From the NCBI GenBank assembly GCA_900546005.1, contig URBJ01000081.1:1-10115 (forward strand): a stretch of DNA of 10,115 bases, in the 5' to 3' direction. This DNA is from an uncultured Alistipes sp. (GTDB lineage: Bacteria; Bacteroidota; Bacteroidia; Bacteroidales; Rikenellaceae). The notes below the pieces were generated by a model, which saw only the letters and a program-made list of their open reading frames with translations, was not told the origin of the DNA and ran no database searches. Below, one piece after another: positions 1-8,157 of this stretch (positions are counted from its first letter, which is position 1; every line of letters begins with the position of its first letter). The translations under genes and the position numbers were made by a program.

Positions 1-864
1 TGTATATGCATACAGCTTTTGACCGGGATAAATCTGCAAGCCCAGTCAACGGACCTTTACGGGACATCCGATGCCTCCCCGACTGACTCTACATTCGAAG
101 AGCTAATCGTAAAACTCGCAACCCCACCCCAAGGAGAATTTACTCCACAAAATGGATACTTTGCGTCTCGCAACAACGACTACTTTTTCTGGAAGGGTAA
201 AAAGTTTCTGATCGACCGAAGTCCGATCTGGTCTTTTCCTGCCTACAAAGACCTCTATAACGACTTCCAAAAGAAAAACGACCAAATTACTGTTGGGGAA
301 CATCTGGCATACGGCTACGCCCCTGTAGTGCAGGACAAGAACTACTGCATCGACTGGAAATTGGTTAACGACTCCCTGTTTGTCGGAAAAATTCTGTTCG
401 AGAATCCGAATGAAGATGAGAGTTCCCTAAGTTCAGAAGAGAAATATGCCCGATTCGAAAACTTGGTAAACACCAAATTCCTTCATAATTCGGCCATCGA
501 AAATGAAGGCAGAGAGAGCCCACGTGGAGTCATCGCGGCCTCATGGGTAAACGATACATTATACGTCAGAGAGGCATTGCCCGCTCCGGCTCAAAACACC
601 ATCTTCTCTTGTAGCGATGACAAATGGTGCGAAATCGAAAAACAATGGGACCAATCGCCTTTGATCGAATTGATTTTTAAAGATGGAGTTTTAGTCAGCA
701 GTCGGCAAATCGAAGGCAAATCGCATATAGCCCCCATACCGCTCAGCTCGTTCTCCACCGAGACGACCGAGTTGGCGGACTATAAAGAACAGACCTACAT
801 GCGTCGAAAAGTTCGACTCTTCAATGTCGTCCAGTTCGATGACATGGCAAAAAACATGGAATAA
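1..864 (+). CDS. Secreted protein of unknown function (5' end outside window)
   Basis: The reading frame is open from base 1 and ends at TAA 862-864, giving 287 visible residues. An internal TTG at 19 could be read as a start, but the frame continues upstream as CICIQLLTG. That hydrophobic run followed by INLQAQS looks like the end of a signal peptide cut near LQA|QS, so I infer that the true start lies left of the window and that the protein is exported. The mature part has many aromatic and acidic residues and no further membrane segment. The pattern VND[ST]L[FY]V occurs twice, as WKLVNDSLFVGKI (coding bases from 355) and SWVNDTLYVREA (tryptophan codon at 544-546), which suggests two related beta-hairpin units. 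Three cysteines lie in the visible mature part. I do not recognise a family or catalytic motif. The downstream neighbour is convergent, so this gene is the last of its transcript. Coding potential is convincing; function is unknown. Confidence 0.75.
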   Translation, partial: CICIQLLTGINLQAQSTDLYGTSDASPTDSTFEELIVKLATPPQGEFTPQNGYFASRNNDYFFWKGKKFLIDRSPIWSFPAYKDLYNDFQKKNDQITVGEHLAYGYAPVVQDKNYCIDWKLVNDSLFVGKILFENPNEDESSLSSEEKYARFENLVNTKFLHNSAIENEGRESPRGVIAASWVNDTLYVREALPAPAQNTIFSCSDDKWCEIEKQWDQSPLIELIFKDGVLVSSRQIEGKSHIAPIPLSSFSTETTELADYKEQTYMRRKVRLFNVVQFDDMAKNME

Positions 865-875
865 GACCGACACAC

Positions 876-904
876 CTGCTAAATTGATAACATCAACAAA
901 GCAG
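876..904 (+). other. Small interrupted hairpin just after the stop codon
   Basis: CTGCT (876-880) pairs with AGCAG (900-904) and TTGAT (884-888) pairs with ATCAA (892-896). A 3/3 internal loop separates the two stems, and the tip is a 3-nt loop. The element begins 12 nt after the stop codon of the secreted-protein gene. No T tract follows directly; the nearest pyrimidine-rich run is at 921-930. It could be a 3'-end stabilising structure or chance. Confidence 0.3.
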
Positions 905-931
905 CGAAAGAGACTTATACATCCTTTTCTC

Positions 932-977
932 ATATAAGAGGCCAAAGCACGGATAGATGTGCTTTGATCTCTTATAT
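932..977. terminator. Long hairpin, probable bidirectional terminator
   Basis: ATATAAGAG (932-940) pairs with CTCTTATAT (969-977), and AAAGCAC (944-950) pairs with GTGCTTT (959-965). Between these two stems lie one C-G pair, one C-A mismatch and one G-T wobble. The total is about 19 stem positions around an 8-nt loop, GGATAGAT. It sits between convergent genes, where a two-way terminator is expected. The stem base is AT-rich, but no clear T tract follows on either side, so it is not a textbook intrinsic terminator. Confidence 0.55.
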
Positions 978-1211
978 AACTACAATCCAAATTCTACACT
1001 CAGGCATCATCATTCCTTAAATATATCCATCTTATAACGGCCCAAACACATACTCAACCGAACAACTATTCCATTGATTTATATCAATTTAATCATAAGG
1101 ACATATAATCGAACACTCTTTAAAAGATCAAAATATACGCTTCCCCCTTAAATTTACGCCTATACAAACCTCAAGACATAATAAAAAAACAGCCTGAATA
1201 TTTAAACGGGT

Positions 1212-2447
1212 TTAAAAGTAATACATGATCAGACCCAACACCCGATGATTGGTGACACGATGTGTATGCACTACTCGTCCATTTGACAAATCCGTATCGC
1301 CATACCACGCCGTTGTGGGCACATACTCCAAACCGATCTGCCAATGCGGAAGATTATACGAAACCGCCATATTAAACGAACAGAGCTGATCGATATCGAG
1401 TCCCATGCCGTACTGCACATCGGTCACTAACGGCCGACTGCTGCCCAACTTCTTTGTATATCCCGCAAAGAAATGTCCCTTCCATCGAGTACCATACGTA
1501 AGGTTGATCCATGATGTCGAATGGCGTATCGGAGTATACTCCTGCTCTCCGGTCACCGGATCGACCTTGGATATTCCATAACCGCCCAACAAAGCAGTAT
1601 GGTCCAAACAGGATGCCAGTAACGTTTTGGCTGCAACGCTCCATTTCGAAGATTTATACTGTACATGTGCCTCACAGGAAAACGTCGTCATACGTTCGTT
1701 CACCTTGAACCGTCGCTCACTACCCATTCCGTCGATAACGGTAGAATATGTACGCGGTTTCAACGAAATCATATGAGCTCCTGCTCCCACGATCCACCTC
1801 TCATAACGATAATCGGCTCCAAAATAGAGTTCAGGAATACAACTATTCTTCAAATACTCCTCGCTCCCTCCCTTGGGTCCGGAAGAGGTATACTGAAGTT
1901 GCCATAAGGCCGCCAGTGTAAAATGCACTCGGGAGGTATGCCACGACAGGGCGATCTGTGGTTCCCGATTAAATGGTTGGAAAGGGGCTCCGGTCGAAAG
2001 ATTCAAAACATCTGGTACGACATTTCCGAAAAGCGGATGCCATGTCTGCCCGATAAGCAGTCGGATGCGTCGCCAATCCAACGCAACATACGCCTGCCGG
2101 ATCCTCAACATGGTTGTACTGGCTGAAAAACCTCCGAAATCAACTTCGATTTTGGCACTGGAGGTGGCATTCCCTATTTTCGGCCCATCCATATCGATCC
2201 CGAGACGCGTGGTAAAAGTATAGAAACTTCCGTTGGGCGTTGCATTTATATCGTTTCCCTTACTGTCCAAATCACAATCCAACGGATAGAGATAAAAATT
2301 CCCGTCGACAGGAGCTTGATTCGCCCGTGTGTTGTAAAATAGATCTCCTCTTACAAAACCGTAAAATCGGTATGAAAAATCGCTCTTTTGAGCCGATACC
2401 AAACTGGAGTTGAACAATACTGCGATAAAGATCAGTATCTTTTTCAT
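1212..2447 (-). CDS. Outer-membrane beta-barrel, DcaP-like porin
   Basis: The 411-residue protein begins with a signal peptide (MKKILIFIAVLFNSSLVSA, cleavage near A19|Q20) and ends in an aromatic tail, MYYF. A C-terminal phenylalanine is the usual signal for outer-membrane barrel assembly. Alternating hydrophobic and polar strands run through the whole mature part, with the first near FSYRFYGFVRGDLFYNTR (residues 24-41). RIRQAYVALDW (115-125) followed by LLIGQTWHPLF (130-140) resembles the 'RQAY...GQTW..F' signature of DcaP-type porins. The likely role is diffusion of small, possibly anionic, solutes across the outer membrane; the substrate cannot be read from the sequence. Start choice: ATG 2447 gives a clean signal peptide and has no SD, as is normal in Bacteroidota. 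An earlier ATG at 2472 is out of frame. The gene stands alone, divergent from the lipoprotein gene and convergent with the secreted-protein gene. The barrel call is strong; the DcaP assignment is by motif memory only. Confidence 0.8.
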   Translation of the reverse strand: MKKILIFIAVLFNSSLVSAQKSDFSYRFYGFVRGDLFYNTRANQAPVDGNFYLYPLDCDLDSKGNDINATPNGSFYTFTTRLGIDMDGPKIGNATSSAKIEVDFGGFSASTTMLRIRQAYVALDWRRIRLLIGQTWHPLFGNVVPDVLNLSTGAPFQPFNREPQIALSWHTSRVHFTLAALWQLQYTSSGPKGGSEEYLKNSCIPELYFGADYRYERWIVGAGAHMISLKPRTYSTVIDGMGSERRFKVNERMTTFSCEAHVQYKSSKWSVAAKTLLASCLDHTALLGGYGISKVDPVTGEQEYTPIRHSTSWINLTYGTRWKGHFFAGYTKKLGSSRPLVTDVQYGMGLDIDQLCSFNMAVSYNLPHWQIGLEYVPTTAWYGDTDLSNGRVVHTHRVTNHRVLGLIMYYF

Positions 2448-2524
2448 AGAAATTCAAGTGTAGTTTTTTCATAATGGAACTTACCGTTTCACGGATTTCC
2501 TCCCCCTCTCATACTTCCCCTCTT

Positions 2525-2532
2525 CAAATGTA
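2525..2532 (-). promoter_or_regulatory. Bacteroidota -7 box for the porin gene
   Basis: On the minus strand these bases read TACATTTG, an exact match to the Bacteroidota -7 consensus TAnnTTTG. The box lies 77 bp upstream of the porin ATG, which implies a leader of about 70 nt. I do not see a good TTTG -33 element at the expected distance. The predicted leader contains a short CCGT/ACGG hairpin and an upstream out-of-frame ATG at 2472. I found no matching box on the plus strand for the divergent lipoprotein gene. Confidence 0.55.
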
Positions 2533-2711
2533 TAAAAAATTTCCTTATTTATATATCGGACTTTCCAGCCGAATTATGTCACGTAACGACTTTCAGGAGA
2601 AAAGTGTACGATAATTGTAAACGTAAAGCGTATTCCGATGCGGATTCATCGACAGCTTCCCTTTCGATCATTCGATCGGAACGTTTTATTAACCGAATAA
2701 AATCGATCATT

Positions 2712-3680
2712 ATGAAAAAATTTATCCTCGGAACACTCGGAATCCTAACTCTTTTCTTGTCTTCGTGTAAGGACGACAACGACGATAACGAAGGTGATCT
2801 CATCGATCCGGCCTCCTTGGTAACTCCTGAAGTTACAGCACGCGTCGTAGATCCGCTCACGACCAACTCCTTTACCGGAATTCTCGAAATTTTCCCATGC
2901 AACTCTGGAAGTTCGATCTACTACGGCAACTTTGTCAACGACAACCAAACCGTCCTCAACGGATACTATGTCATCGTCAACGGGACTACATACGGGTCCT
3001 ACAACCGGCTGCTACACCTGCCTACCGGAAACTACAACATCGTCTATTGGGGAACACCAAAATACGAAGATCCAATCTACAACGCACCCGCCATTAAGGA
3101 ACCCGGACTATCGATCGGAGCCGATCTCTCGGACCTCTACTTCAGTCTGAGACCCAATAACGATACGACTTACATGCCTGTTTTTGACCTCGTTCATGCA
3201 GTTCAGGAGGCACACATTGGCATTGAAAACCTGCAGGCACCCTTGAAACGTGTCGGGGCCGGCATTAAAATAATCGCTCAAATGGCAGCAGACGATGTAT
3301 TCAATCCGGAAATAACCGGTATCGAGGTACTGATCGGAGGCATTGCCGAGAAGATCGATTTTTACACCGGAGCTCCCGAAAACATGACCAAAACCGTCAA
3401 GTTCGATCTGGAGCTCTCCGACGACAGCACCATGATGAGCAACCCGACGGTCATGCTATTCCCTTCGTCGGAAAATCCCACGTTGACACTGGTCATCACT
3501 CTTCAGGACGGCAGCCAGCACATACTCAATCAAAATCTGAACACGCCCCTTTCAGCCAATACAAGACTTACCCTAAACATCATGCTGGGTGAAATACACA
3601 CCGGCGGCGATGCGGGAAACTTCACTATCGAGGATTGGAACGAGACAACCGAAACGATCGAGTTCCCGATTATCGATTAA
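2712..3680 (+). CDS. FimB/Mfa2-like surface lipoprotein
   Basis: The 322-residue protein starts with a lipoprotein signal peptide, MKKFILGTLGILTLFLSSC, with lipobox LSSC and lipidated Cys19. The next residues, KDDNDDNEGD, match the K-(D/E)2 lipoprotein export signal described in Bacteroidota, so surface exposure is inferred. The mature part looks like beta-rich sandwich domains. DLVHAVQEAHIGI followed by LKRVGAGIKIIAQ is reminiscent of the first domain of FimB/Mfa2-type fimbrial anchor and accessory proteins, and FTIEDWNETTETIEF near the C-terminus resembles the end of fimbrillin-like domains. The likely role is adhesion or a cell-surface scaffold. No fimbrillin subunit gene is adjacent, so it may be a stand-alone member. 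Start choice: the frame is open back to GTG 2604, but only ATG 2712 begins a signal peptide. No SD is visible. Transcription probably ends at the hairpin 53 nt downstream. The lipoprotein call is strong; the family call is moderate. Confidence 0.75.
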   Translation: MKKFILGTLGILTLFLSSCKDDNDDNEGDLIDPASLVTPEVTARVVDPLTTNSFTGILEIFPCNSGSSIYYGNFVNDNQTVLNGYYVIVNGTTYGSYNRLLHLPTGNYNIVYWGTPKYEDPIYNAPAIKEPGLSIGADLSDLYFSLRPNNDTTYMPVFDLVHAVQEAHIGIENLQAPLKRVGAGIKIIAQMAADDVFNPEITGIEVLIGGIAEKIDFYTGAPENMTKTVKFDLELSDDSTMMSNPTVMLFPSSENPTLTLVITLQDGSQHILNQNLNTPLSANTRLTLNIMLGEIHTGGDAGNFTIEDWNETTETIEFPIID

Positions 3681-3732
3681 AGTTCTTCATCGTTCTGAAG
3701 ATTCAATTCATATTCGTTTATTTCTCGACAAG

Positions 3733-3767
3733 AAAGAGGGAGATACCGTAACGGTATCTCCCTCTTT
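3733..3767. terminator. Strong bidirectional intrinsic terminator
   Basis: AAAGAGGGAGATACCG (3733-3748) pairs perfectly with CGGTATCTCCCTCTTT (3752-3767) around the 3-nt loop TAA. It is a 16-bp stem with a GC-rich centre and A/T ends, so each strand reads into a short T run. It lies between the convergent lipoprotein gene (stop 3680) and gpmI (stop 3852) and should serve both. Confidence 0.9.
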
Positions 3768-3851
3768 AGCATGTGCGACCGGGAGGCCTCGAACAGACTT
3801 TACTTCTGCTTCATGCTTCCCCGTCTTCTTCTATCTCATTCATCCCGTTTT

Positions 3852-5375
3852 CTACAAATCGATCAGAGCCGAACCCGTCATCTCGACAGGTTGAGGCAGG
3901 CCCATCAATTTCAGAACCGTAGGCGCTACATCGGCCAACACACCGTTCCGAACAGACTTAACCCGATCCGATACAACCACAATAGGCACAGGATTCAATG
4001 AGTGAGCCGTATTCGGCGTTCCATCGGCATTTTCCGCATGGTCTGCATTTCCGTGATCGGCAATCATCACAACCTCGTATCCGTTCGCTTTGGCAGCCTC
4101 AACCACATCGTGTACACATGCATCAACAGCCTTCACAGCCTTAATGATAGCATCGTATACTCCCGTATGTCCCACCATGTCGCCATTGGCAAAGTTCAGG
4201 CAGATAAAGTCGAACTTCTTCTTGTTCAGCTCAGCCACCAAGGCATCCTTCACCTCATAGGCACTCATCTCCGGCTTCAGATCATAGGTTGCAACCTTCG
4301 GTGAGGGAATCAGGATCCGCTCTTCTCCCTTGAACGTCTCTTCACGACCGCCGTTCAAGAAGAAGGTTACGTGCGCATACTTCTCCGTCTCGGCAATACG
4401 CAACTGATGCAAACCCTGCGACGAGATGTACTCTCCGATGGTATTGGCCACATTCTCCTTGTCGAAAAGAATATGCAATCCTTTGAATTTCGCATCGTAA
4501 GGAGTCATGCAACAGTAGTACAGCGGCAGCGTCTTCATACCGAAATCGGGCTTGTCCTCCTGAGTTAACACGATCGTCAACTCTTTAGCCCGGTCATTAC
4601 GGAAGTTGAAGAAGATCACCAGATCGTTCTCGCGGATCGTTCCCACCGGCTCTCCCTGAGCGTCGACACACACGATCGGCTTGATAAATTCGTCGGTCAC
4701 ACCGGCGTCGTAGGAGTTCTGCACAGCCTCAACCACATTCTGCGTCTTGGTTCCCACGCCATGCACCAACAGATCATAAGCCTCCTTGATCCGTTCCCAA
4801 CGTTTGTCACGGTCCATCGCATAGTAACGTCCGATCACCGAAGCAATCTGACCTGCCGACTGTTTCATGTGGTTCTGAAGCTGTTCGATAAAGCCTTTTC
4901 CGCTGTGGGGATCCGTATCACGGCCATCCATGAAACAGTGTATGAACGTATCCTTCAATCCGTACTCCTTGGAAATGTCACACAGCTTAAACAGATGATC
5001 GAGCGAGCTGTGTACACCACCATTCGAAACCAGTCCCATAAAGTGAACCCGAACGCCGTTTTTCTTCGCATAGGTAAATGCATCGACAATCTCCGGTTTA
5101 TTCAGAATCGAATTGTCGCGGCACGCCCGGTTGATCTTCACCAAATCCTGATAGACCACACGGCCTGCACCGATGTTGAGGTGTCCCACCTCCGAGTTAC
5201 CCATCTGACCTTCGGGCAGTCCCACATTCTCCCCATCGGTTAACAGTTGAGCCGTCGGATAGCGGTTCATCAATCCGTTAATATACTCGGGATGTGCGCA
5301 ATAGATCGCATCGTCATGTTTATGGTCGCCTTTGCCCCATCCATCCAGAATCATCAACAATACCTTGTTTGCCAT
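3852..5375 (-). CDS. gpmI: 2,3-bisphosphoglycerate-independent phosphoglycerate mutase
   Basis: This cytoplasmic glycolytic enzyme interconverts 3- and 2-phosphoglycerate through a phosphoserine intermediate and needs two Mn2+ ions. At 507 residues it has the usual family length. Visible active-site elements: D11 in LMILDGWG; the serine nucleophile S61 in [18 protein letters not shown]122 in NGGVHSS; R152/D153 in [11 protein letters not shown]183 and R189 in [11 protein letters not shown]259/R262 in FRNDRA; K332 in [10 protein letters not shown]399 and H403 in [10 protein letters not shown]440/H441 in IADHGNADH; and H458 in NTAHSLNP. All expected metal and substrate ligands of the alkaline-phosphatase-superfamily fold are therefore present. 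The start at ATG 5375 is supported by the SD AGGAG 9 nt upstream. The gene lies 13 bp after the alaS stop on the same strand, so it is probably co-transcribed and translationally coupled. It ends 84 bp before the bidirectional terminator. Confidence 0.98.
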   Translation of the reverse strand: MANKVLLMILDGWGKGDHKHDDAIYCAHPEYINGLMNRYPTAQLLTDGENVGLPEGQMGNSEVGHLNIGAGRVVYQDLVKINRACRDNSILNKPEIVDAFTYAKKNGVRVHFMGLVSNGGVHSSLDHLFKLCDISKEYGLKDTFIHCFMDGRDTDPHSGKGFIEQLQNHMKQSAGQIASVIGRYYAMDRDKRWERIKEAYDLLVHGVGTKTQNVVEAVQNSYDAGVTDEFIKPIVCVDAQGEPVGTIRENDLVIFFNFRNDRAKELTIVLTQEDKPDFGMKTLPLYYCCMTPYDAKFKGLHILFDKENVANTIGEYISSQGLHQLRIAETEKYAHVTFFLNGGREETFKGEERILIPSPKVATYDLKPEMSAYEVKDALVAELNKKKFDFICLNFANGDMVGHTGVYDAIIKAVKAVDACVHDVVEAAKANGYEVVMIADHGNADHAENADGTPNTAHSLNPVPIVVVSDRVKSVRNGVLADVAPTVLKLMGLPQPVEMTGSALIDL

Positions 5376-5384
5376 AAATCTTTT

Positions 5385-5391
5385 CTCCTTA
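5385..5391 (-). promoter_or_regulatory. Shine-Dalgarno site of gpmI overlapping the alaS stop codon
   Basis: On the minus strand the bases read TAAGGAG. The TAA is the alaS stop codon and AGGAG is a near-ideal SD, 9 nt before the gpmI ATG. Strong SDs are uncommon in Bacteroidota, so this one probably supports re-initiation by ribosomes finishing alaS. Confidence 0.7.
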
Positions 5392-8013
5392 TTTTTTTAA
5401 CGCTTCCTTTACCAATTCCACGGCTTTGAATATAGCCTTTTCTATGCCGGCCGGATTCTTGCCTCCTGCCGTTGCGAAAAACGGTTGTCCGCCGCCTCCG
5501 CCGTTGATCTCTTTCGCCGCCTCACGGATGATCTTCGAGGCATTGACTCCTTGTGCCACAATCTCTTCGCCCAACATAATCGTCAGCGTCGCCTTCTCAC
5601 CGATCACCGAGCCCACAACAAAAACGAGTTTCGGGAACTTATCCTTCAATCCAAACGCGATCCCCTTAATCATATCGGGCAAGAAATCTGCCTGACGGGC
5701 CAACAACACCATCCCGTTCTCCTCCGTCAGCGACGATTCGAGCGACTCCACAAGCGACTGAATCCGCTCCTTGCGATGCTCTTCGATCTGTTTGCTCATC
5801 TCGGCATTTTCGGCAACCAGTTTTTGGATCGCCTGTGTTACCGATGGATTGTTCACACACCGCTGTATCGTCTTAAACATATCCTCGAGTCCATAGACAT
5901 ACTTCATAGCCTCCTCTCCGGTAATTGCCTCGATCCGGCGCACACCGGCCGAAGTAGCACTCTCCGAGAGGATCTTGAAGTATCCGATACAACCCGTAGC
6001 CGGCACGTGCGTACCTCCACAAAGTTCGATGGAAGATCCGTACTTCACGACACGTACACGTTCGCCGTACTTCTCGCCGAACAACATCATCGCACCGAGT
6101 TTACGCGCCTCCTCGATCGGGCAGGCCCGCTGCTCCTCCAACGGGTAGTTGGCCCGGATGTCGCGATTGACCAACCGCTCCACTTCACGGAGCTGTTCGT
6201 CGGTCACCTTCTGAAAGTGCGAGAAGTCGAAACGCAGATACTCGGGACATACCAACGAGCCCTTCTGCTCGACATGGGTTCCGAGCACCGTTCTCAACGC
6301 TTTGTGCAACAAGTGGGTTGCCGTATGGTTCGCTCCGGTACTCATACGATCCTCTCGGTTCACTACCGCATGGAACGTAGCGGACACGTCTTCCGGCAGC
6401 CGATCGACCAGATGAATCGTCAGGTTATTCTCCTTCTGCGTATCGGTGATCGCAATCTTTTCGTTGCCGTTCTCGATCCATCCCCGATCGCCGACCTGTC
6501 CACCCGAATTTCCATAGAAAGGCGTCTGATCGAAAACCAACTGATAATATGTCTTGCCTTTGGTCTTGATCCGACGGTAGCGGGAGATCCGCACGTCACA
6601 CTCCATCATGTCGTATCCTACGAAACGGCTCTGCTCGATCGGGAAGAGTTCGACCCAATCGTCCGTATCGACCGCAGCTGCATTGCGCGAACGCTCTTTC
6701 TGGCGGCTCAGTTCTACGGCAAACGCCTCGTCATCGACCTTCAGACCATGTTCCTGAGCAATCAGTTCGGTCAGATCGATCGGGAATCCATACGTATCGT
6801 ACAACAGGAAAGCCTCCTGTCCGCTGATCCGGTCCTGACCCGAAGCCTTCGCCTTGCGGATCACCTGATCGAGCAACGAGATTCCTGTAGCCAACGTCTT
6901 CAAGAAGGCGCTCTCCTCCTCTTCGATCACTTTCGTAATCAGCTCCTGCTGAGCAACCAGTTCGGGGAACTGCTCACCCATCTGTTTTACCAGTCCGTCG
7001 ACCAGCAAACAAATAAACGGTTCGGTAAAACCGAGGTAGGTGTATCCGTATCGAACCGCACGCCGCAGGATACGACGAATAACATACCCTGCCTTGACAT
7101 TCGAGGGCAGCTGTCCGTCGGCAATCGAAAAGGCAATCGCCCGCAAGTGGTCCGCAATGACCCGCATCGCCACATCGGACATCTTGTCTTCGCCATAAAC
7201 CTTGCCCGACATGGCGGCAAGCCGGTTGATCGTCGACTGGAAAATATCCGTATCGTAGTTACTCTGCTTGCCCTGAAGCACCATACAGAGTCTTTCGAAT
7301 CCCATTCCCGTATCGACATGGTGCGCCGGCAGCGGCTCCAGCTCTCCGTTTGCCTTGCGGTTGAACTGCATGAAGACCAGATTCCAGATCTCAATTACCA
7401 GATGGTGGCCCTTGTTGACCAGTTCGCGACCGTCCAATGCGGCACGCTCCTCGTCGCTGCGCAGATCGTAATGGATCTCGCTGCACGGACCGCACGGACC
7501 CGTATCGCCCATCTCCCAAAAGTTGTCGTGGCGATTTCCCAAAATAATATGGTCTTCGGGAAGGAATCTTTTCCAATATTCGTAGGCCTCGCTGTCTTTC
7601 TCGATCCCCTCCTTGGGACTTCCCTCGAAGATCGTCGCATAGAGCCGCTCCTTGGGCAGACCGTACACTTCGGTCAACAACTCCCACGCCCACTCGATCG
7701 CCTCCTTTTTGAAGTAATCTCCGAAAGACCAGTTGCCCAGCATCTCGAACATCGTATGATGGTACGTATCGTGTCCCACCTCTTCCAAATCGTTGTGCTT
7801 GCCCGACACGCGCAAACACTTCTGAGAATCGGCCACACGGCGATTCCGAATCGGCGAATTGCCCAAGAAAAGATCCTTGAATTGATTCATCCCCGCGTTG
7901 GTAAACATCAGGGTCGGATCGTTCTTCACAACCATCGGTGCCGACGGAACGATCTGGTGGCCCTTACTGCGGAAAAAATCAAGAAAAGTTTTTCTGATTT
8001 GATTAGAATCCAT
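5389..8013 (-). CDS. alaS: Alanine--tRNA ligase
   Basis: This cytoplasmic class II synthetase charges tRNA-Ala with alanine and hydrolyses mischarged Ser/Gly-tRNA-Ala. The 874-residue chain carries the full domain order. The catalytic core begins [20 protein letters not shown]; motif 1 ([14 protein letters not shown]) is near residues 33-46, [17 protein letters not shown] at 163-179, and motif 3 GMGFERL at 236-242. The tRNA-recognition region includes [11 protein letters not shown]. The editing domain has the zinc-site motifs HTATH (563-567) and CGGTH (665-669). The C-terminal C-Ala domain ends with the glycine-rich [14 protein letters not shown]. Start choice: the frame runs 14 codons further to ATG 8055, but the family begins at MDSNQIR, and the predicted promoter would leave almost no leader for the longer form. 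I see no SD. It is the first gene of an alaS-gpmI unit and is divergent from the M23 peptidase pair. An 864-codon open frame on the opposite strand is a codon-bias artefact. Confidence 0.98.
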   Translation of the reverse strand: MDSNQIRKTFLDFFRSKGHQIVPSAPMVVKNDPTLMFTNAGMNQFKDLFLGNSPIRNRRVADSQKCLRVSGKHNDLEEVGHDTYHHTMFEMLGNWSFGDYFKKEAIEWAWELLTEVYGLPKERLYATIFEGSPKEGIEKDSEAYEYWKRFLPEDHIILGNRHDNFWEMGDTGPCGPCSEIHYDLRSDEERAALDGRELVNKGHHLVIEIWNLVFMQFNRKANGELEPLPAHHVDTGMGFERLCMVLQGKQSNYDTDIFQSTINRLAAMSGKVYGEDKMSDVAMRVIADHLRAIAFSIADGQLPSNVKAGYVIRRILRRAVRYGYTYLGFTEPFICLLVDGLVKQMGEQFPELVAQQELITKVIEEEESAFLKTLATGISLLDQVIRKAKASGQDRISGQEAFLLYDTYGFPIDLTELIAQEHGLKVDDEAFAVELSRQKERSRNAAAVDTDDWVELFPIEQSRFVGYDMMECDVRISRYRRIKTKGKTYYQLVFDQTPFYGNSGGQVGDRGWIENGNEKIAITDTQKENNLTIHLVDRLPEDVSATFHAVVNREDRMSTGANHTATHLLHKALRTVLGTHVEQKGSLVCPEYLRFDFSHFQKVTDEQLREVERLVNRDIRANYPLEEQRACPIEEARKLGAMMLFGEKYGERVRVVKYGSSIELCGGTHVPATGCIGYFKILSESATSAGVRRIEAITGEEAMKYVYGLEDMFKTIQRCVNNPSVTQAIQKLVAENAEMSKQIEEHRKERIQSLVESLESSLTEENGMVLLARQADFLPDMIKGIAFGLKDKFPKLVFVVGSVIGEKATLTIMLGEEIVAQGVNASKIIREAAKEINGGGGGQPFFATAGGKNPAGIEKAIFKAVELVKEALKK

Positions 8014-8066
8014 ACGCTTTATTGTAATATCGACGCACCTATGTACGTTATCCATGTAAGAAATTG

Positions 8067-8074
8067 CAAAATTA
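8067..8074 (-). promoter_or_regulatory. -7 box for alaS-gpmI
   Basis: The minus strand reads TAATTTTG, an exact TAnnTTTG match, 53 bp upstream of the alaS ATG at 8013. That implies a leader of about 45-50 nt. No good TTTG -33 element is seen upstream. The box mirrors an identical one on the plus strand at 8087-8094. Confidence 0.6.
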
Positions 8075-8086
8075 AGTAAATTCGTC

Positions 8087-8094
8087 TAATTTTG
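8087..8094 (+). promoter_or_regulatory. -7 box for the M23 peptidase pair
   Basis: The plus strand reads TAATTTTG, an exact TAnnTTTG match. A possible -33 element, ATTG (consensus TTTG), lies at 8063-8066 with 20 nt between. Transcription would start near 8100, about 58 nt before the first peptidase ATG. The -33 region overlaps the end of the opposing alaS -7 box. Confidence 0.65.
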
Positions 8095-8157
8095 TTGTAT
8101 CTTATAAGGATAAAATAGTTTTTTCACGAAGATACGATCCGACGTAAGGGACCCATA

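Larger units (their letters stand above)
865..1211. other. Non-coding AT-rich gap between convergent genes
   Basis: This stretch separates the secreted-protein gene (plus strand) from the porin gene (minus strand). I see no plausible gene in it and no TAnnTTTG promoter box on either strand. It holds a small hairpin at 876-904, a long hairpin at 932-977, a weak 6-bp hairpin at 1073-1088 (ATTGAT/ATCAAT) and an A7 run at 1183-1189. On the minus strand that run is a T7 tract 23 nt past the porin stop codon. A small AT-only inverted repeat (TTTAAA/TTTAAA, 1201-1216) overlaps the porin stop but lies too far from the T tract to be a convincing intrinsic terminator. Confidence 0.7.

Noticed and set aside
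1201..1216. An inverted repeat TTTAAAC/GTTTAAA at the porin stop as a terminator.
   Set aside because: It is nearly all A/T, has a 2-nt loop at full pairing, and the T7 tract is 11 nt away, so it is unlikely to end transcription by itself.
2272..2472. A 66-codon minus-strand frame starting at the upstream ATG in the porin leader.
   Set aside because: It lies almost wholly inside the porin gene in another frame and its sequence is not protein-like. It is kept only as a possible leader-start observation.
2604..2711. An upstream GTG start that would lengthen the lipoprotein by 36 residues.
   Set aside because: It would bury the lipoprotein signal peptide inside the protein. ATG 2712 gives a standard signal peptide and lipobox.
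2664..2711. A 9-nt direct repeat (TCGATCATT at 2664-2672 and 2703-2711) before the lipoprotein gene.
   Set aside because: It is short, has only two copies, and sits in a stretch rich in CGATC words, so chance is a sufficient explanation.
3684..3701. A small hairpin (TCTTCA/TGAAGA) just after the lipoprotein stop.
   Set aside because: The stem is only 6 bp with no T tract, and a far stronger terminator lies 32 bp downstream.
8014..8055. A 14-codon N-terminal extension of alaS starting at ATG 8055.
   Set aside because: The extension ([14 protein letters not shown]) is not typical of AlaS, which begins at MDSNQIR, and the predicted promoter would leave only a few leader bases before this ATG.
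5485..8079. An 864-codon open frame on the plus strand opposite alaS.
   Set aside because: It is in the same codon phase as alaS on the other strand, where stops can arise only from TTA, CTA and TCA codons; alaS hardly uses these. The translation has no recognisable motifs, while alaS is fully motif-supported. The same explanation covers the plus-strand frame at 4761-5243 opposite gpmI.
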